The notes beneath the pieces were generated by a model. It was not told the origin of the DNA. It saw nothing but the letters and a program-made list of their open reading frames with translations, and did no database searches. Positions 1 to 10,822 of a stretch of 64,000 nucleotides of DNA are shown here, piece after piece (positions within the stretch are counted from its first letter, which is position 1; every line of letters starts with the position of its first letter). Location of the stretch: positions 39,371,098 through 39,435,097 of the forward strand of contig CM065297.1 of NCBI GenBank assembly GCA_032871835.1, given 5' to 3'. The DNA is from Dipteronia dyeriana. Its lineage: Eukaryota > Streptophyta > Magnoliopsida > Sapindales > Sapindaceae. The position numbers and the translations under genes were made by a program.

Positions 1-527
1 TGCTTGCAAAGCACCCTTGTCACACATTTTTCTTTAAATAAAACTCCTTGAATCTCTGTTAATTACTTATGTTGCATAAAGTTCATTTATATGATTATGC
101 ATTCTAATTGTGCCAATAGCTGTCTTTGCTAAAGCAACCCGATAGGGGGAGCTCCTTGCCTATCTCTTGACAAAAAAGGGGAGAAGTCTTGAGAAATATA
201 GGGGGAGCATTGGTTATACTTTGGGGAGAGAGTTTGAGAGAGAGTAACCCATTTAGGGGGAGCATTGCACATGCATTTGTTTATATTGCTTTATTGAGTG
301 CAATTGCTTCTTATGTTTGTTCACCTCACATGCACTTGTTCTTGGAAAGCACTTTCTTGCTATTGTGTGTAGTTATGATGATCTACGAAGAGATTGAAAA
401 CCTTAAAGACTTAGATTATTAGGTATCTCTTTTTATAACGTAGAATGGACTCCCATGAACAATAGCTAGATTATTTTTTGTTTTGTGAGGATTTATTTGT
501 GAGTGGTTGTTTTGTCATGAAATAGCC

Positions 528-539
528 AAAGGGGGAGAT
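528..539 (+). other. Polypurine tract of element A
   Basis: AAAGGGGGAGAT lies immediately upstream of the LTR start TGTAAAG at 540. This is the second-strand primer position in LTR retrotransposons. Three more GGGGGAG-containing tracts lie upstream near 144, 201 and 256. Confidence 0.85.
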
Positions 540-1378
540 TGTAAAGACCTCAATTTTATGATTGGCTTATTTCATGACAAACTACACCATATTAGGGATG
601 ATTGTGTAATGGGTAGCTTAGGACCTCATTGGCAAGCTTCCAAGCATTTCCATGACTTAAAGAGCAAAAGGTATATTCACTTGACTTTGCCTCCTGAAGA
701 GTTTAGGTGCACACACACATCTCATGCATGTTTTGTTAATCTTGTATTTGTATTGATATTGTTTATATATGTGTATCTCTTCACAATCACACTTGCACTT
801 CATTCTTAGTCTTAAGTGTGGTTGTTGTGTGTTTAAATTTGTTACCGGTTGTTTGATCGGAAACATCCATGCTTGCACGATGGTGCACTTGTCCTAACGT
901 GTTGAGTGACCATATGAGAAGGTCTCATTCTTCTCTTGGTTTGGTTATATAGAGTAAGGTGTCTAGTTTCAAAATAGTGTAATTCAATGATTTAAATGTA
1001 TTTCAAAACTAAACTTTGTATGGTCTTGTTACCATATCTTTTTATACAATTATTCAAAATGAGTTTTAAAAATTTCTGTACAAAATAAACACCCATACAT
1101 TTCCAACGGTATATTATTCATAATATTTCATGACCGTTTGAATTGGTTTTAAAATCTCCAAAGTGACCACAAAAATAGGGCATCTCTGTTGTTGTCCGTT
1201 TCTGACCTTTGGTCACTCAAATGACCATAACGTTTTCTACAGAAGTCGAAATATTTTTTTATAAACTGTAGTAAAAAGTAGACTTCATACCTTTCCAACA
1301 GTATATTATATGAAAGGTTTCGATGTCGTTTGGTCATGTTTTGGGTCGCTCGAATCTTGATCTTTTGTGCTATCGAGG

Positions 1379-1460
1379 CTGCGCCGGTCCACAAGCGTAC
1401 CTCACCAGCGCCCCTGGACAGTAGGTGTGCGCTGGTATGGCGCTTGTCGACCAGCGCACT
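1379..1460 (+). promoter_or_regulatory. GC-rich palindromic cluster in LTR A (putative U3 element)
   Basis: Inside an AT-rich LTR, CCAGCGC and its complement GCGCTGG recur several times in about 80 bp and could fold into hairpins. A weak TATA-like CATATTTA follows about 50 bp downstream at 1510. A similar arrangement is present in LTR B and in the LTRs of the element at 51104-61471. A regulatory role is an inference from position only. Confidence 0.4.
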
Positions 1461-1749
1461 GAGTAAAATTCTAGGCATTTTCAAAACGATGTAGTTTTGT
1501 TCTAGGGCTCATATTTACATGCCATCTTCTTCCTCACTCGTTTTTCAGAGCTTCAAAACCAATTTTTAGTGGGAGAAAGTACTTTCTTTGATAGAGAAGC
1601 TCCAAGAGTTGTTCCTTAACTCCCCAAACCCAAAACCCTTCTCCATCTTGCATCATTCTTTATCATATGATCATGGGTGTTCTTGGTTTCATAACTAGGT
1701 AAGTAAGAACTTCATTGAACATCTTTTATTGTTCTTCTTACTCTCGATT

Positions 1750-2420
1750 AGGTGTTTATTGCATGATTAAATACCTAGACTCTAGTTTATTGCAAATATT
1801 TTTGAGTCTTGATAACATGATTGGGTTTGTTTGTTGATAGCTTGAATTAAGGACATATTTACCATTCCTGCTAAGTCTTTATGCATTGCATTTAGACATT
1901 ACTGATTAGAACTCATTGATTTCATTTTGTGATTGCATTATAGTCCTTGCCATGCTTAATGACAACTTGTGTTGATATGGCTTATGTGATAGCTAGCATT
2001 TAGGTCATTGTTGCCTCTAGCTAATTAGGTCATATTGATTGCATTTTTATGATTGCATTTAATGACCATGCCATGCTTAATGACAACATATGTTGAAATG
2101 GCTTTGTTTGATAACTAGATTGTAATATTGCATTTTCATATCTAGTTAAGTCTTTATGTATTGCATTTACACATTATTGCTTATGCCTCATTAATTGCAT
2201 TTATTGATTGCAATATTCCCCGTGATTATATGTTGTGACAACTTGTGTTGGTTGGACTTTTATTGACAATTAGGTTTCTAGAATCCTTTTGCATCTAATT
2301 GAGTCCTTATGTATGGACATGTAGGCATTGTTTAATAACTAGGTTGTTGTATTGCATTATCTACACCTAGTTAAGCATTGTATGTTTGTCTAACATATTT
2401 TGCATTGAGCATTCAATGAT
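1750..2420 (+). repeat. Imperfect tandem repeats inside LTR A
   Basis: Degenerate units of roughly 130-150 bp recur. They share phrases such as GATTGCATTTAATGACCATG, CCATGCTTAATGACAACTTG and TAACTAGATTG or TAACTAGGTTG, separated by CTAGTTAAG. About four to five copies are recognisable by eye. No coding potential is seen. Confidence 0.5.
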
Positions 2421-3162
2421 TATTTCACTTAGACCATATACTCTTCATTAGTCATTATCTTATGTCTTCTTGGTGAAGTTGCACAAGCAAGTCAAGTCTT
2501 GCAGCCAAGGGTAGGTTCGCAAGCAATTGGTCAGGTACGCACTGTAAGAGGGGTAAAGTTGGAGGTATTCATGCCAAGAGTAGTGTATCAGGGGATATCA
2601 CTAGGGACTGAACCAAGAGTGGTGAGTGGCAGTGTCCATAGCCTGAGGTTGTCGAGAGTGAGAGTCCGAGAATCACTTGAGGGTGTAACCTTTTTCTCAT
2701 ATAGTGGATTTCTGTGATCGTGTGTGGCTAGCATAATAGCCTCTGGTTTTTCTCATTTGGAGGGTTTCCACGTAAACATCAAGTGTTATTTATATTTCCA
2801 CACTTTATACTTGATTTTGTATGTTTGTTTTATTGGATGAATTTTTAATATTGACTAATCGAGAAAATTGATAATTAACTTGATTAAAACCTATTCACCC
2901 CCCTCTAGGTTATTAGACACACACTTTATAGGGAATTTTCATATGCAAATTCTTTTTGTTTTCTATCCACTTGATCATCTCACATGCACTTGGTTAGGAA
3001 ACTGTACTTGTTGTTTGTTTTGTGTGTTTTATGATTCTACAAGAGATTGAATATTTGAAGTTTCTTTTTCATGTATATCTCTTTGTAATGTAGAATATCT
3101 TCCAGGTGCTTTAGTTTGTTTTGTGAGGATCAATGTGAGTGATGGTTTTGTCACGAAATAGC

Positions 3163-3175
3163 CAAAGGGGGAAAT
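3163..3175 (+). other. Polypurine tract of element B
   Basis: CAAAGGGGGAAAT sits just before the LTR start TGTAATG at 3176. It differs from the tract of element A by one G to A change. Confidence 0.8.
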
Positions 3176-3513
3176 TGTAATGTCCTTATTTATTAATTGG
3201 CTTATTTCATGAACAAATCACATTTTTGGGGTGTTATGTAAGGGTATCTTAGGCTCTCAAGACCTTAAGAGGAGAAGCACTAAAGGTAAAATTCTTGTGC
3301 TTACTTTGCTTTGAAGAGATAGTTGCACACACTCACAAATTCATGCATAACTCTTATTCATATATGTTGTGTGTTTATACTTGTGTGCATTTTGGTTTAA
3401 ATGACTCTTGTTGTTTTATTTCCATCTTGTAATTACAATTATATGTCATATTAGGCATTATAATAGGATCCATTTTCATCACTCTAGGACTTGTTGATTT
3501 TATGTGTTTAAGT

Positions 3514-3830
3514 GTTGAAAAAGTTGGCATTGCGCTGGTTATGCACTACTCGACTAGCGTAGCCTCACCAGCGCAACATTCCAGTGGAACGCCATTTGTC
3601 ATGTGCTACTAAGCTGAGCCACTGCACCCGTACAAAGTTGAAAAAGTGGGCAGTGTGCTGGTGGTGCGCCACTCGACTAGTGCAGCCTCACCAGCGCAAC
3701 ATTCCAGTGGATTGTCGCATGTGATGCGCCACTGAGCTGCGCAACTAATCCAGTGCCTATTGAAAAAATTAGGCTGTGCACTGGTGGTGCGTTACTCGAG
3801 CAGCACAGGTCACCAGCGCACATAGAGGAA
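3514..3830 (+). repeat. 122-bp GC-rich tandem repeat in U3 of LTR B
   Basis: Units start at 3514, 3637 and 3759 (lengths 123, 122 and a partial third). Each carries GTTGAAAAAGT-like sequence, then TGCGCTGG-type and CCAGCGCA-type palindromic pairs. The array ends about 47 bp before the TATA box. Repeat number in other copies may vary. Confidence 0.75.
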
Positions 3831-3876
3831 GCTGGAACGTTTTTTTCCAAAACGACCTCAATTTTTTTGGATCTCA

Positions 3877-3885
3877 TATATATAC
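3877..3885 (+). promoter_or_regulatory. TATA box of LTR B
   Basis: TATATATAC is followed by CAACTC, in the LTR and just downstream of the GC-rich array. It is the best core-promoter candidate in this LTR and would start element transcription rightward. Confidence 0.5.
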
Positions 3886-4754
3886 AACTCTTTGCATTAA
3901 GGTCATGTAAGAGTTCAGAACATCATATCTTTTCCTTAGAACACATTTCAAAGGAATTAAGAACTCATCTTTAAACACTCAAAGCATTCCCATGTGCATA
4001 AAAACTTCATCCTGCATCATCTAAAGTAATTTAGAGTGCATCTATGGATAGTTTTGCTTCATCACATCTTATTTTCTAAGTTCTTCACTCTCTTCTTGCA
4101 AGTTAAGTGTTTTTCTTGTTAAACCATCTCTTTAATTATTTGTATGCTCTTAGAGCATATTCTAGATACAAATTAGAGATTGTTGTGATGATATGATTGA
4201 GTGTTGTATTGTGATAACTTCATAGGATTGTTTGATCTATGTTTAGCTAAGCTTTTTGAACATGTCATTTAGATCATGATATCTAGGATTGCATTAATTG
4301 TTATCTCATTTTCCTAGATAAGCTTATAGGGTTTCCTAGTCTTGTTTGTTCTTTGAATATCATCATATATTCACATAGGACATTTTATCTCTTCAATGAG
4401 AAATAAGACTTGTGTTGCTTCCGGGAGTAAGTAGCTTAAATCGCAAGCAATATGGACTAGGTTCACTTATACCGGGATTCAGGTAGTGGTGGTGGATTTA
4501 AACCGGGATTAGGTTGTAATTCCTTTGCCATTAGTGGATTCGAGGTTCATGTGTGGCGCACATATCAGCCCGTGGTTTTTCCCATTTGGAGGGTTTCCAC
4601 ATATATCTCAAGTGTCTTTATTAATTTCGCACGTTTTACACTTGTGATATTTTTGTAACTAGCTAGGGGCATTTTCGTCAAATTGACCTTTAACGAAAAT
4701 TGGGTAAAATTGTTTAAAATCTATTCACCCCCCTCTAGATTAATATTATACACA

Positions 4755-6454
4755 CCATAATATTTGTTTCAAATGGGAATCAAATCCCCTCTAGAGTATA
4801 CAAGCATATAATCTCTCGTTCTCCTGAGATACTTGAAAATATGCTTGACTGCAGTCCAGTGATCAGGACCAGGTTTTGATTGAAACCTACTAAATATGCC
4901 CACAGCAAAACAAATATCTTGTCTAGTACAGAGAATTGCATACGTGAGACTTCCAGCTGCCGATGCATATGGAACCCTACTCATGAATTGCTCTTCATGC
5001 TCATTCTTAGGAACTTGTTCCTTATAAAGTTTGATTCCATGTCTGAAAGGTAACATACTTTTCTTGGAATCTTGCATGGAAAACCTAGACAAGATTTTAT
5101 CTATGTATGAAGCTTGGGATAATGCAATCTTCTATTCTTTCCATCCCTTATGACTTGGATACCAAGAATATAACTTGCTTCTCCTAAGTCCTTCATATTA
5201 AATTGTTTTGCTAACCATTCTTTTACTGATGTTAATACATCTACATCGTTTCTAATGAGTAGTATATCATCAACGTAAAGAACTAGGAAAACCAACTTGT
5301 CACCTTTAATCCTTTTGTATACACAAGGTTCATCAAGGTTTTGAATAAATCCAAAAAATTTCACGGCTTGATCGAACTTCATGTTCCAGGATCTGGATGC
5401 TTGCTTCAATTCATATGTGGATCTTTGCAACTTGCATACCCTTTCATTTTGGCCTTTTTCAATGAGTCCTTTTGGTTGCATCATGTAGATGCTTTCGTCA
5501 AGACTTTCATTAAGGAAAGTTGTCTTGACGTCCATTTGCCAAATCTCTAGGTCTAAAGATGTCGCAATGGATAAGAGTGTCCTATTGGATTTAAGCATGG
5601 CCAAAGGAGATAAGGTTTCTTCATAATCGATACCTTCCTTCTGTGTATAACCTTTAGCTACCAATCTATCTTTAAAAGTTTCCACCTTTCCATCAATTCC
5701 TATTGACCTTTTGTATACCCATTTGCACCCAATGGGTTTTATAAGAGACCAGACTTTGTTTTTGAACATAGATTCAATTTCGGATTCCATTGCCTTTTGC
5801 CAATGGCGACAATCAACATCTTTCATTGCTTCCTTGTACGTATAGAGATCATCATCGTCTGGAAGATTCTCTACAGATTCTCCCAGATTGATGTATCTCT
5901 CGGGTTGTCTAACAACCCTCCCACTACGATTAGGTATGATAGATTGTTGATCTTGTGTTGGTACGAAACTTTCAATTGGGCTTGGTTACGAAAGATCTTG
6001 TGGAATTGTATCTCCTAAAAGCTTAATCAGGACAATTCTACTTTTAGGCACAAAATTATTCATATAGTCTTTTTCCATAAATTTAGCATTTGTCGAAACC
6101 AATAATTTAAGATCTGAAGGACTATAAAAATAATATCCTCTTTTTCCTTTTGGATACCTTACAAATATGCATGTTTCTGAATGGGACTCCATCTTTTCTA
6201 TCTTTCCTTTTAACACGTGCGAAGGACATCCAAATATCATTAAATGTTGTAAACTAGACTTTTGCCCGGTCCATAACTCATACGGTGTTTTAGAAACCGA
6301 CCTAGATGGTACATCGTTTAGAATTTACATTGCGGTTTGTAAAACATATCCCCAAAAAGAATTAAGGAGCGTTGAATAACTCAACATAGACCTAACCACG
6401 TCTAAAAGATTTCTATTTCTCCTTTCTTCCACCCCATTCTGTTGAGGTGTGCTA
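4755..6454 (-). mobile_element. Copia-B pol fragment, reverse orientation
   Basis: This is a piece of copia pol without LTRs. Read on the minus strand it runs from the end of the integrase core (6454) through reverse transcriptase to the start of RNase H (about 4775). The sequence is collinear with the better preserved Copia-B element at 23200-24900 (+). The left end breaks inside RNase H at about 4775. The right end breaks inside integrase next to truncated SIRE-like LTR sequence. The first about 20 bp (4755-4775) are unassigned. Confidence 0.8.
4769..6454 (-). pseudogene. Copia integrase C-terminus / reverse transcriptase / RNase H fragment
   Basis: Three disjoint frames are present. Frame 5986-6240 is the integrase C-terminal region, with a VRYPKGKRGYYFYSPSD-like stretch. 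Frame 5101-5826 (241 codons) is reverse transcriptase, with KWVYK near its start, VAKGYTQKEGIDYEET, QMDVKTTFLN and the catalytic YVDD at about 5278-5289. Frame 4769-5092 continues with the link to RNase H (KPGPDHWTAVKHIFKYL). A one-base deletion just before the LSQASYID-type stretch puts the last part out of frame. The copy has no start, no terminal repeats and several breaks, so it cannot make a working enzyme. The family is plant Ty1/copia; the lineage is not assigned. Confidence 0.85.
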
Positions 6455-7071
6455 AAGTGTAGTATCTTTTGACTTAGAACTTGAAATCAATAGTATGAGT
6501 AACCGAAATGACCGGAACTCAATGAAACATGATTTAAGACTAAAATCAAGTTCAATATCCATATTACACAAATATATACACATACAAACACAATTCACAC
6601 TAGAATACAAACTATATAGAGATAGTCTCCAATCATACATTTTCCAAAACATGTTATTTTCATACCAATGCATGTGCATTCATCTTCAAGTGCATGAATG
6701 TGTTATAAATGAGCACAACGATGTAGGGACACATATGTATGATTTGTGTGTGTGTGCCTATAATGGTGCACAATGATACAGGAGCACATATGTATGAATT
6801 ATGTGTGTGTGCCTATAATGGTGCACAATGATGCAAGGATACATATGTATGAATTGTGTGTGTGCCTAAACCTTGTAAGATAAAGATAAGGTCTTAATAT
6901 ACCTTTGTAGAACCATATGGCATTATTTCTTTTTAAAGACTTTGAACTTGCTTTGACTAGTTGTTCCTTCTTCTTTGAAGCTTGAATCATCATGAATCTA
7001 AACAACTAAATCATTACAATTAATCATCATTTTGATATGGATTTAATGCCAACACTATCTGAAACCTAACA
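6455..7071 (-). repeat. Partial 3' LTR of copy 1
   Basis: On the minus strand the LTR begins TGTTAGGTTT at 7071, directly after the polypurine tract. It runs to the break at 6455. It matches 53084-53640 and 60914-61471 closely, including GTGTGTGTGCCTATAATGGTG phrases that are locally duplicated here (6745-6850). Confidence 0.8.
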
Positions 7072-7085
7072 ATCTCCCCCTTTGG
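7072..7085 (-). other. Polypurine tract of copy 1
   Basis: On the minus strand CCAAAGGGGGAGAT lies immediately before the LTR start at 7071. It is intact here, whereas the complete copy has a T substitution in this tract (AAATGGGGAGAT). Confidence 0.8.
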
Positions 7086-7528
7086 CAAATTCCATGTCAA
7101 AACACATATACATTTACTATAGACATAAAAATGAAGATAGGTCACAAAATCACTCCCTCACATTACAATGAGCAAGATTCCTAGAACTAGTCTTCATCAA
7201 CTCTTGAACTTCATCTTGATCTTCTCTTGAAACAACCTACAAATCATCTCAAAGCATAATGCTTATACAAGGGAAAACAACAAATGGCAATATATACTAT
7301 GGATAAGAATATACAATAAAGTCAAAAAATACATGTATCTCCCCCTCAATACATGCCAAAACACAAGAGTTCTTAACCAAATCTTAAGACTAATTATTAC
7401 ATGCCATTGAAAGTTCAGAAGTTCACAAAACAACATAAAAAGAAACTAAGCAACTAGCATATCTTTCTCCCCCTTTTTGACATGAAATGACGCCAAAATG
7501 TTAAGAAATGTACCTCAAGGATCAGATA

Positions 7529-8591
7529 CTAGCCAATTATTCCACCAAAGAAAGTCATACGAGTAGTTAATCTAACATAATGCTTGAGAGGTGGTCTTGA
7601 GCTTAAAGTAATGCACTCATCTAACTCTTTTATCCTAGCATCTTGTTGAACAACTATATCACTAAGTTCATCAATCTTCTCCTTTAATTGTTTAGCCCAA
7701 TCCGGAAGTATATTTGTGCTAATAACATGACTATCAACATGAGAACTACTAAATAGTCCAAAAATATCACAAATCTAACCCTTATTCTTATAAGACATGT
7801 ATGACACACGTTTATCACAATATTTTTCCAAGGGTTGAACTATCACATCATCTTCTCTACTCTTATTCCCACGAGCTAAACCAAATGAAGTAATAAACCC
7901 CGATAGTGCAAGTTTTTTATCACCTCTAGTAGAGAAAGTCACACAATCAATGTAATACATGAGAAGATCTCTAAGGTTTATCGGTTGATTAGTTACCAAG
8001 GCTTACACTATTTTGATCTTGTCCTTATTCAACTCGGTTGAATTCGAAGATCCAATAATGTTAGTGCAAATGAATAGATGCCAAAATGCACTAGCCTTAG
8101 TTAATTCATGTTGACTAATGTATGCTCTATTTTTCCACTCAAAAGAAGCATTGTCACAAAGAGTTCTACTCCATAATATTTAGATTCTCAATGACATCCA
8201 CATCTAGAAAGTTAGAATCTATATCATTAGATAGCCCAAGAAACTTGTTAATGTTTTCCGGGTTAACTCAAAATAAAATACCCTTTATTTCTATCAAAGC
8301 ATCTAATAAGGTGGCACTTTCCTTATATTCATGATAGAACTCTCTAACAAGAGTATCATTTACAACTCCTAACATGCTCACCCAAGATTCCTATTTTCAA
8401 TCCTTTAAACACTTAAGAACATACGAATATTTACACTTTCGAAAGTCAATGTCTCTCTCTTGAAATATCTTCTTTGTTCCAACGATCCCTAAATCTTTTA
8501 TCTTTGAAGCTTTGGATCCTTTTGAGGTAGACTTGGCTTTCACAATAGGATTCAATTGATTTCCACTTCTGGTAATCTTAGTTCATCCCAT
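7529..8591 (-). pseudogene. Plant transposon protein-like ORF (copy 1), decayed
   Basis: This is homologous to the second ORF of the complete element (54111-55160). An ATG-GGA start is at 8591, but the third codon is already a stop. More stops and at least one frame change follow. The best open piece is 7775-7999, with LRDLLMYYIDCVTFSTRGD and GFITSFGLARGNKSREDD. It shows that this ORF is a fixed part of the family and not a private insertion in one copy. At the position where the other copy has TAG, this copy has TGG (about 8385). Confidence 0.65.
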
Positions 8592-8599
8592 TTTTCTTG

Positions 8600-10200
8600 T
8601 GCGATAAGATTCTATATACATACAACCAAGGTAAGTGAAAACAAAACAAACACATTAGTCACAAAAATATAAAAACAAAGACATATGACTTAAGAATGAA
8701 TCATCATCATGTGAACATATCATAAAAGAGAACAATGTCTAGCGTACAATGTTCCACCTTGATAAATGCCATAACTAAAATCAATGATAGCATAATGTTC
8801 ACAAAGGTGTTTACACAATCAGACATTCAAGCAATTTGAAGAAATATCAACAAAATAAGTTGCATATGCTAAGAGAGATACACAAAGAATTTCAAGTTCT
8901 CTCATAATTCTTCAACAATTGTTAAAATATCATCATACTCATAAACAAAGTGTGTGTGTGAGAGATATTCTTCAAATATATATCAAGAAGTAGTTTGATA
9001 ATCAACATGCAAACAATTTCAAACAACTATTCATCTTAAGCTTTTTCCATAAAAAGTCAATCCGATTATCATCCAGAATTTTCGCTTTTAAGAGAATAGA
9101 GTTCAACATATGAGCCTGTGTGTGCATGTGGCTCGTCATCCCATTTTTGTTTTTCAATCCGAGCTCATTTGATTTTTCAACTATACTTTTTTTTAAGCCT
9201 TCCTCCATTTCTTTTTAGCCTTTGAATCAAAGAATTTTCTTTTCATGATTCCATTTCAATAATTCTTTGTTTTTTTTTTGTTTTTTTTAAACATAAACAA
9301 AATTCACTTCATGGCGGATTTCACTCATCACAATGGTGTAGCTCTTTCCAACATTTGGTAGCTTTCACAACCAATGTGTGTAGCTCTTTCCACGAAGGTG
9401 CTCATTAAGTTCTATGTATTTGCCGAAGCAAAATGGATACTAACCGTAGGTCATTTTAAATGTACTTGCACAAAAACTTCAAGGTGTATCCAAATTTTAC
9501 ACATTAGTAAACTCAACCTACTAGCAAAACATATAAGAGAAGCAAAGTGCAATTTTTAGAAAACCAAGATTTTATGGTTCATAAGCACATGATCTTAAAA
9601 GCAATAAGTAGAGACTTATTCAAGAACATTACTTCTCTAATGAGTAGCTTTCAAAGAATATGAAGCTCATATTTTCAAAAATAATGCCACTCAATATACG
9701 ATACACAAACAATCATCAAAGTTAAGATCAATGTGAACAATATCACTATTAGACACTAAATTAGCAAATGTCAATGAGAATCATACGTATGTTATACGAA
9801 ATTCCCTAATTGACATTCTATGAGATGTATATAAAAAATTGAGTCAAAAGATGAATATCTAAGAGAACATGCATTAGGCTATAGAGATACCTTTTGCACA
9901 TTATATTCACCAAATATCTTTATTCTACCCTTTTTTTATGAGCACTCTTGTCTTGAATGTCCTCATGACACCAAGTTGACGATGTTTCACAACAAGAGTA
10001 TAAAAAGCATAATATCTAAACTTAATCAACACATATATCAAAAGAACTTCTCAAAAGTTAACCAACAAATTTCGACCATCATAACAAACATGATGTGAGA
10101 TAACCAAGTTCATATCAATACATGGAGTATTCAAAGCTAGCAAGCAAGAATTCTCAACACAATTGATATATTGCCTCAAAGCTACCTCACATGTGCTTCT
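8600..10200 (-). other. Non-coding internal region between gag and ORF2 of copy 1
   Basis: About 1.6 kb are collinear with 55240-56840 in the other copy. I see no conserved protein motif on either strand. Short ORFs (9002-9208, 9374-9559) are not conserved as frames. A block of about 70 bp present in the other copy near 55278-55350 is missing here near 8713. In an autonomous SIRE element this interval would hold pol. Confidence 0.6.
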
Positions 10201-10204
10201 TACA

Positions 10205-10822
10205 TTAGTGATAAGAGCACTCACCCTTGAAACACTTGTTCTTAGGTGTACCTACACAAACATTTCCAATATCATCCTTGACAACAATGTTAAATATAGA
10301 GTAAAGTCCTTCAATGACTTGATTTATAAGAATATCATTAATACACTCTTCCTTAACATTTTCAACATAAGCTTTGTCAAGTTGAATAAGATTAGCTTTC
10401 TTTCTACTCCAGAACTTCTTTTCATGCTTAACAATATTATCATGTTTTTCAACTTTCAAAGCCTTAGCATGTTCAAGTTGAAGTTTAATCTCCTTATATC
10501 TAGATTCATTTCCTATTTTATATTTTTCAATAAATTTATAACACCTAGGCTTAATGTGACCTATTGTGTTGCAATAATGGCAAATTGGAATAAAAGACGA
10601 GATTGTACCTTTTGGAGTTGAACTAGCTTCACTAGGAGTTTGCAAAGATACCATGTTTATCAACTTCTTCTTGGCTTTTGATATTCTCTTCTTGTGTGGT
10701 TAATTATCAATCAAGACTTCATCCAAGTGAGCAGGAAGTGGTGCTTCCAAAGGCTCCTCTTCAACTACCAAGTTATCTTCACCAGTATGAGAGTTAACAA
10801 GATTTCTAACACTAGATACACT
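10205..10822 (-). pseudogene. SIRE-like gag, C-terminal part (copy 1)
   Basis: The minus-strand frame 10205-10663 contains a CCHC zinc knuckle, CHYCNTIGHIKPRC (C-x2-C-x4-H-x4-C), followed by a lysine-rich helix and the conserved end NVCVGTPKNKCFKGE. The upstream piece 10700-10822 carries SVRNLVNSHTGEDNLVVEEE. It is cut at 10822 by the Copia-B LTR, so the N-terminal two thirds are missing. The family role is RNA binding and virus-like particle assembly. Confidence 0.7.

Larger units (their letters stand above)
1..2923 (+). mobile_element. SIRE-like Ty1/copia element, 3' end only (element A)
   Basis: The stretch holds the non-coding tail of a copia element, then a polypurine tract and a complete-looking 3' LTR. 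The rest of the element lies outside the window. SIRE/Maximus-type copia elements typically have long LTRs whose 3' end carries a CTATTCACCCCCCTCTAG-like block, and this is present at 2890-2908. The tail before the LTR (about 130-540) contains several GGGGGAG tracts. A small open frame at 189-422 in the tail has no motif I recognise and is probably chance. The copy is related to, but clearly diverged from, the next element at 2924-4754. Confidence 0.8.
540..2923 (+). repeat. 3' LTR of element A, about 2.4 kb
   Basis: The LTR starts TGTAAAGACC directly after the polypurine tract and ends near ACACACA at 2923, after the CTATTCACCCCCCTCTAG block. It contains a GC-rich palindromic cluster (1379-1460), a weak TATA-like CATATTTA at 1510, and an imperfect AT-rich tandem block (about 1750-2420). 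The partner 5' LTR is outside the window, so no target duplication can be tested. Short ORFs in either strand here show no conserved domain and are treated as chance. Confidence 0.8.
2924..4754 (+). mobile_element. SIRE-like Ty1/copia element, 3' end only (element B)
   Basis: About 250 bp of internal tail (2924-3175) matches the tail of element A at about 300-540, including TCACATGCACTTG, TGTAATGTAGAAT and TTTTGTGAGGAT phrases. A polypurine tract and an LTR follow. Element B therefore belongs to the same family as A but is a different, shorter-LTR subfamily. Its upstream part was lost or replaced where element A's LTR now ends. Confidence 0.75.
3176..4754 (+). repeat. 3' LTR of element B, about 1.58 kb
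   Basis: The LTR starts TGTAATGTCC after the polypurine tract and ends near ATACACA (about 4754), after CTATTCACCCCCCTCTAG. U3 contains a 122-bp GC-rich tandem repeat and a TATA box. The terminal part near 4390-4640 resembles element A's LTR, with the GAGGGTTTCCAC phrase shared with 2760-2771. Confidence 0.8.
6455..10822 (-). mobile_element. Truncated copy 1 of the non-autonomous SIRE-like family with captured ORF
   Basis: The stretch is collinear with 53084-57440 of the complete element at 51104-61471, in the same orientation. In element order (right to left) it keeps the gag C-terminus, about 1.6 kb without clear ORFs, a second ORF resembling the plant transposon protein domain, a polypurine tract and the first 617 bp of the 3' LTR. 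Both ends are broken: the LTR stops at Copia-B pol sequence (6454) and gag stops at a Copia-B LTR (10823). No reverse transcriptase or integrase is seen. Confidence 0.8.

Noticed and set aside
189..422. 77-codon ORF in the tail of element A, considered as an env-like protein
   Set aside because: Too short, no convincing membrane or signal pattern, and not conserved as a frame in element B's tail.
1149..1484. 111-codon minus-strand ORF in LTR A
   Set aside because: It lies wholly within an LTR, antisense to the element, and shows no domain; likely chance.
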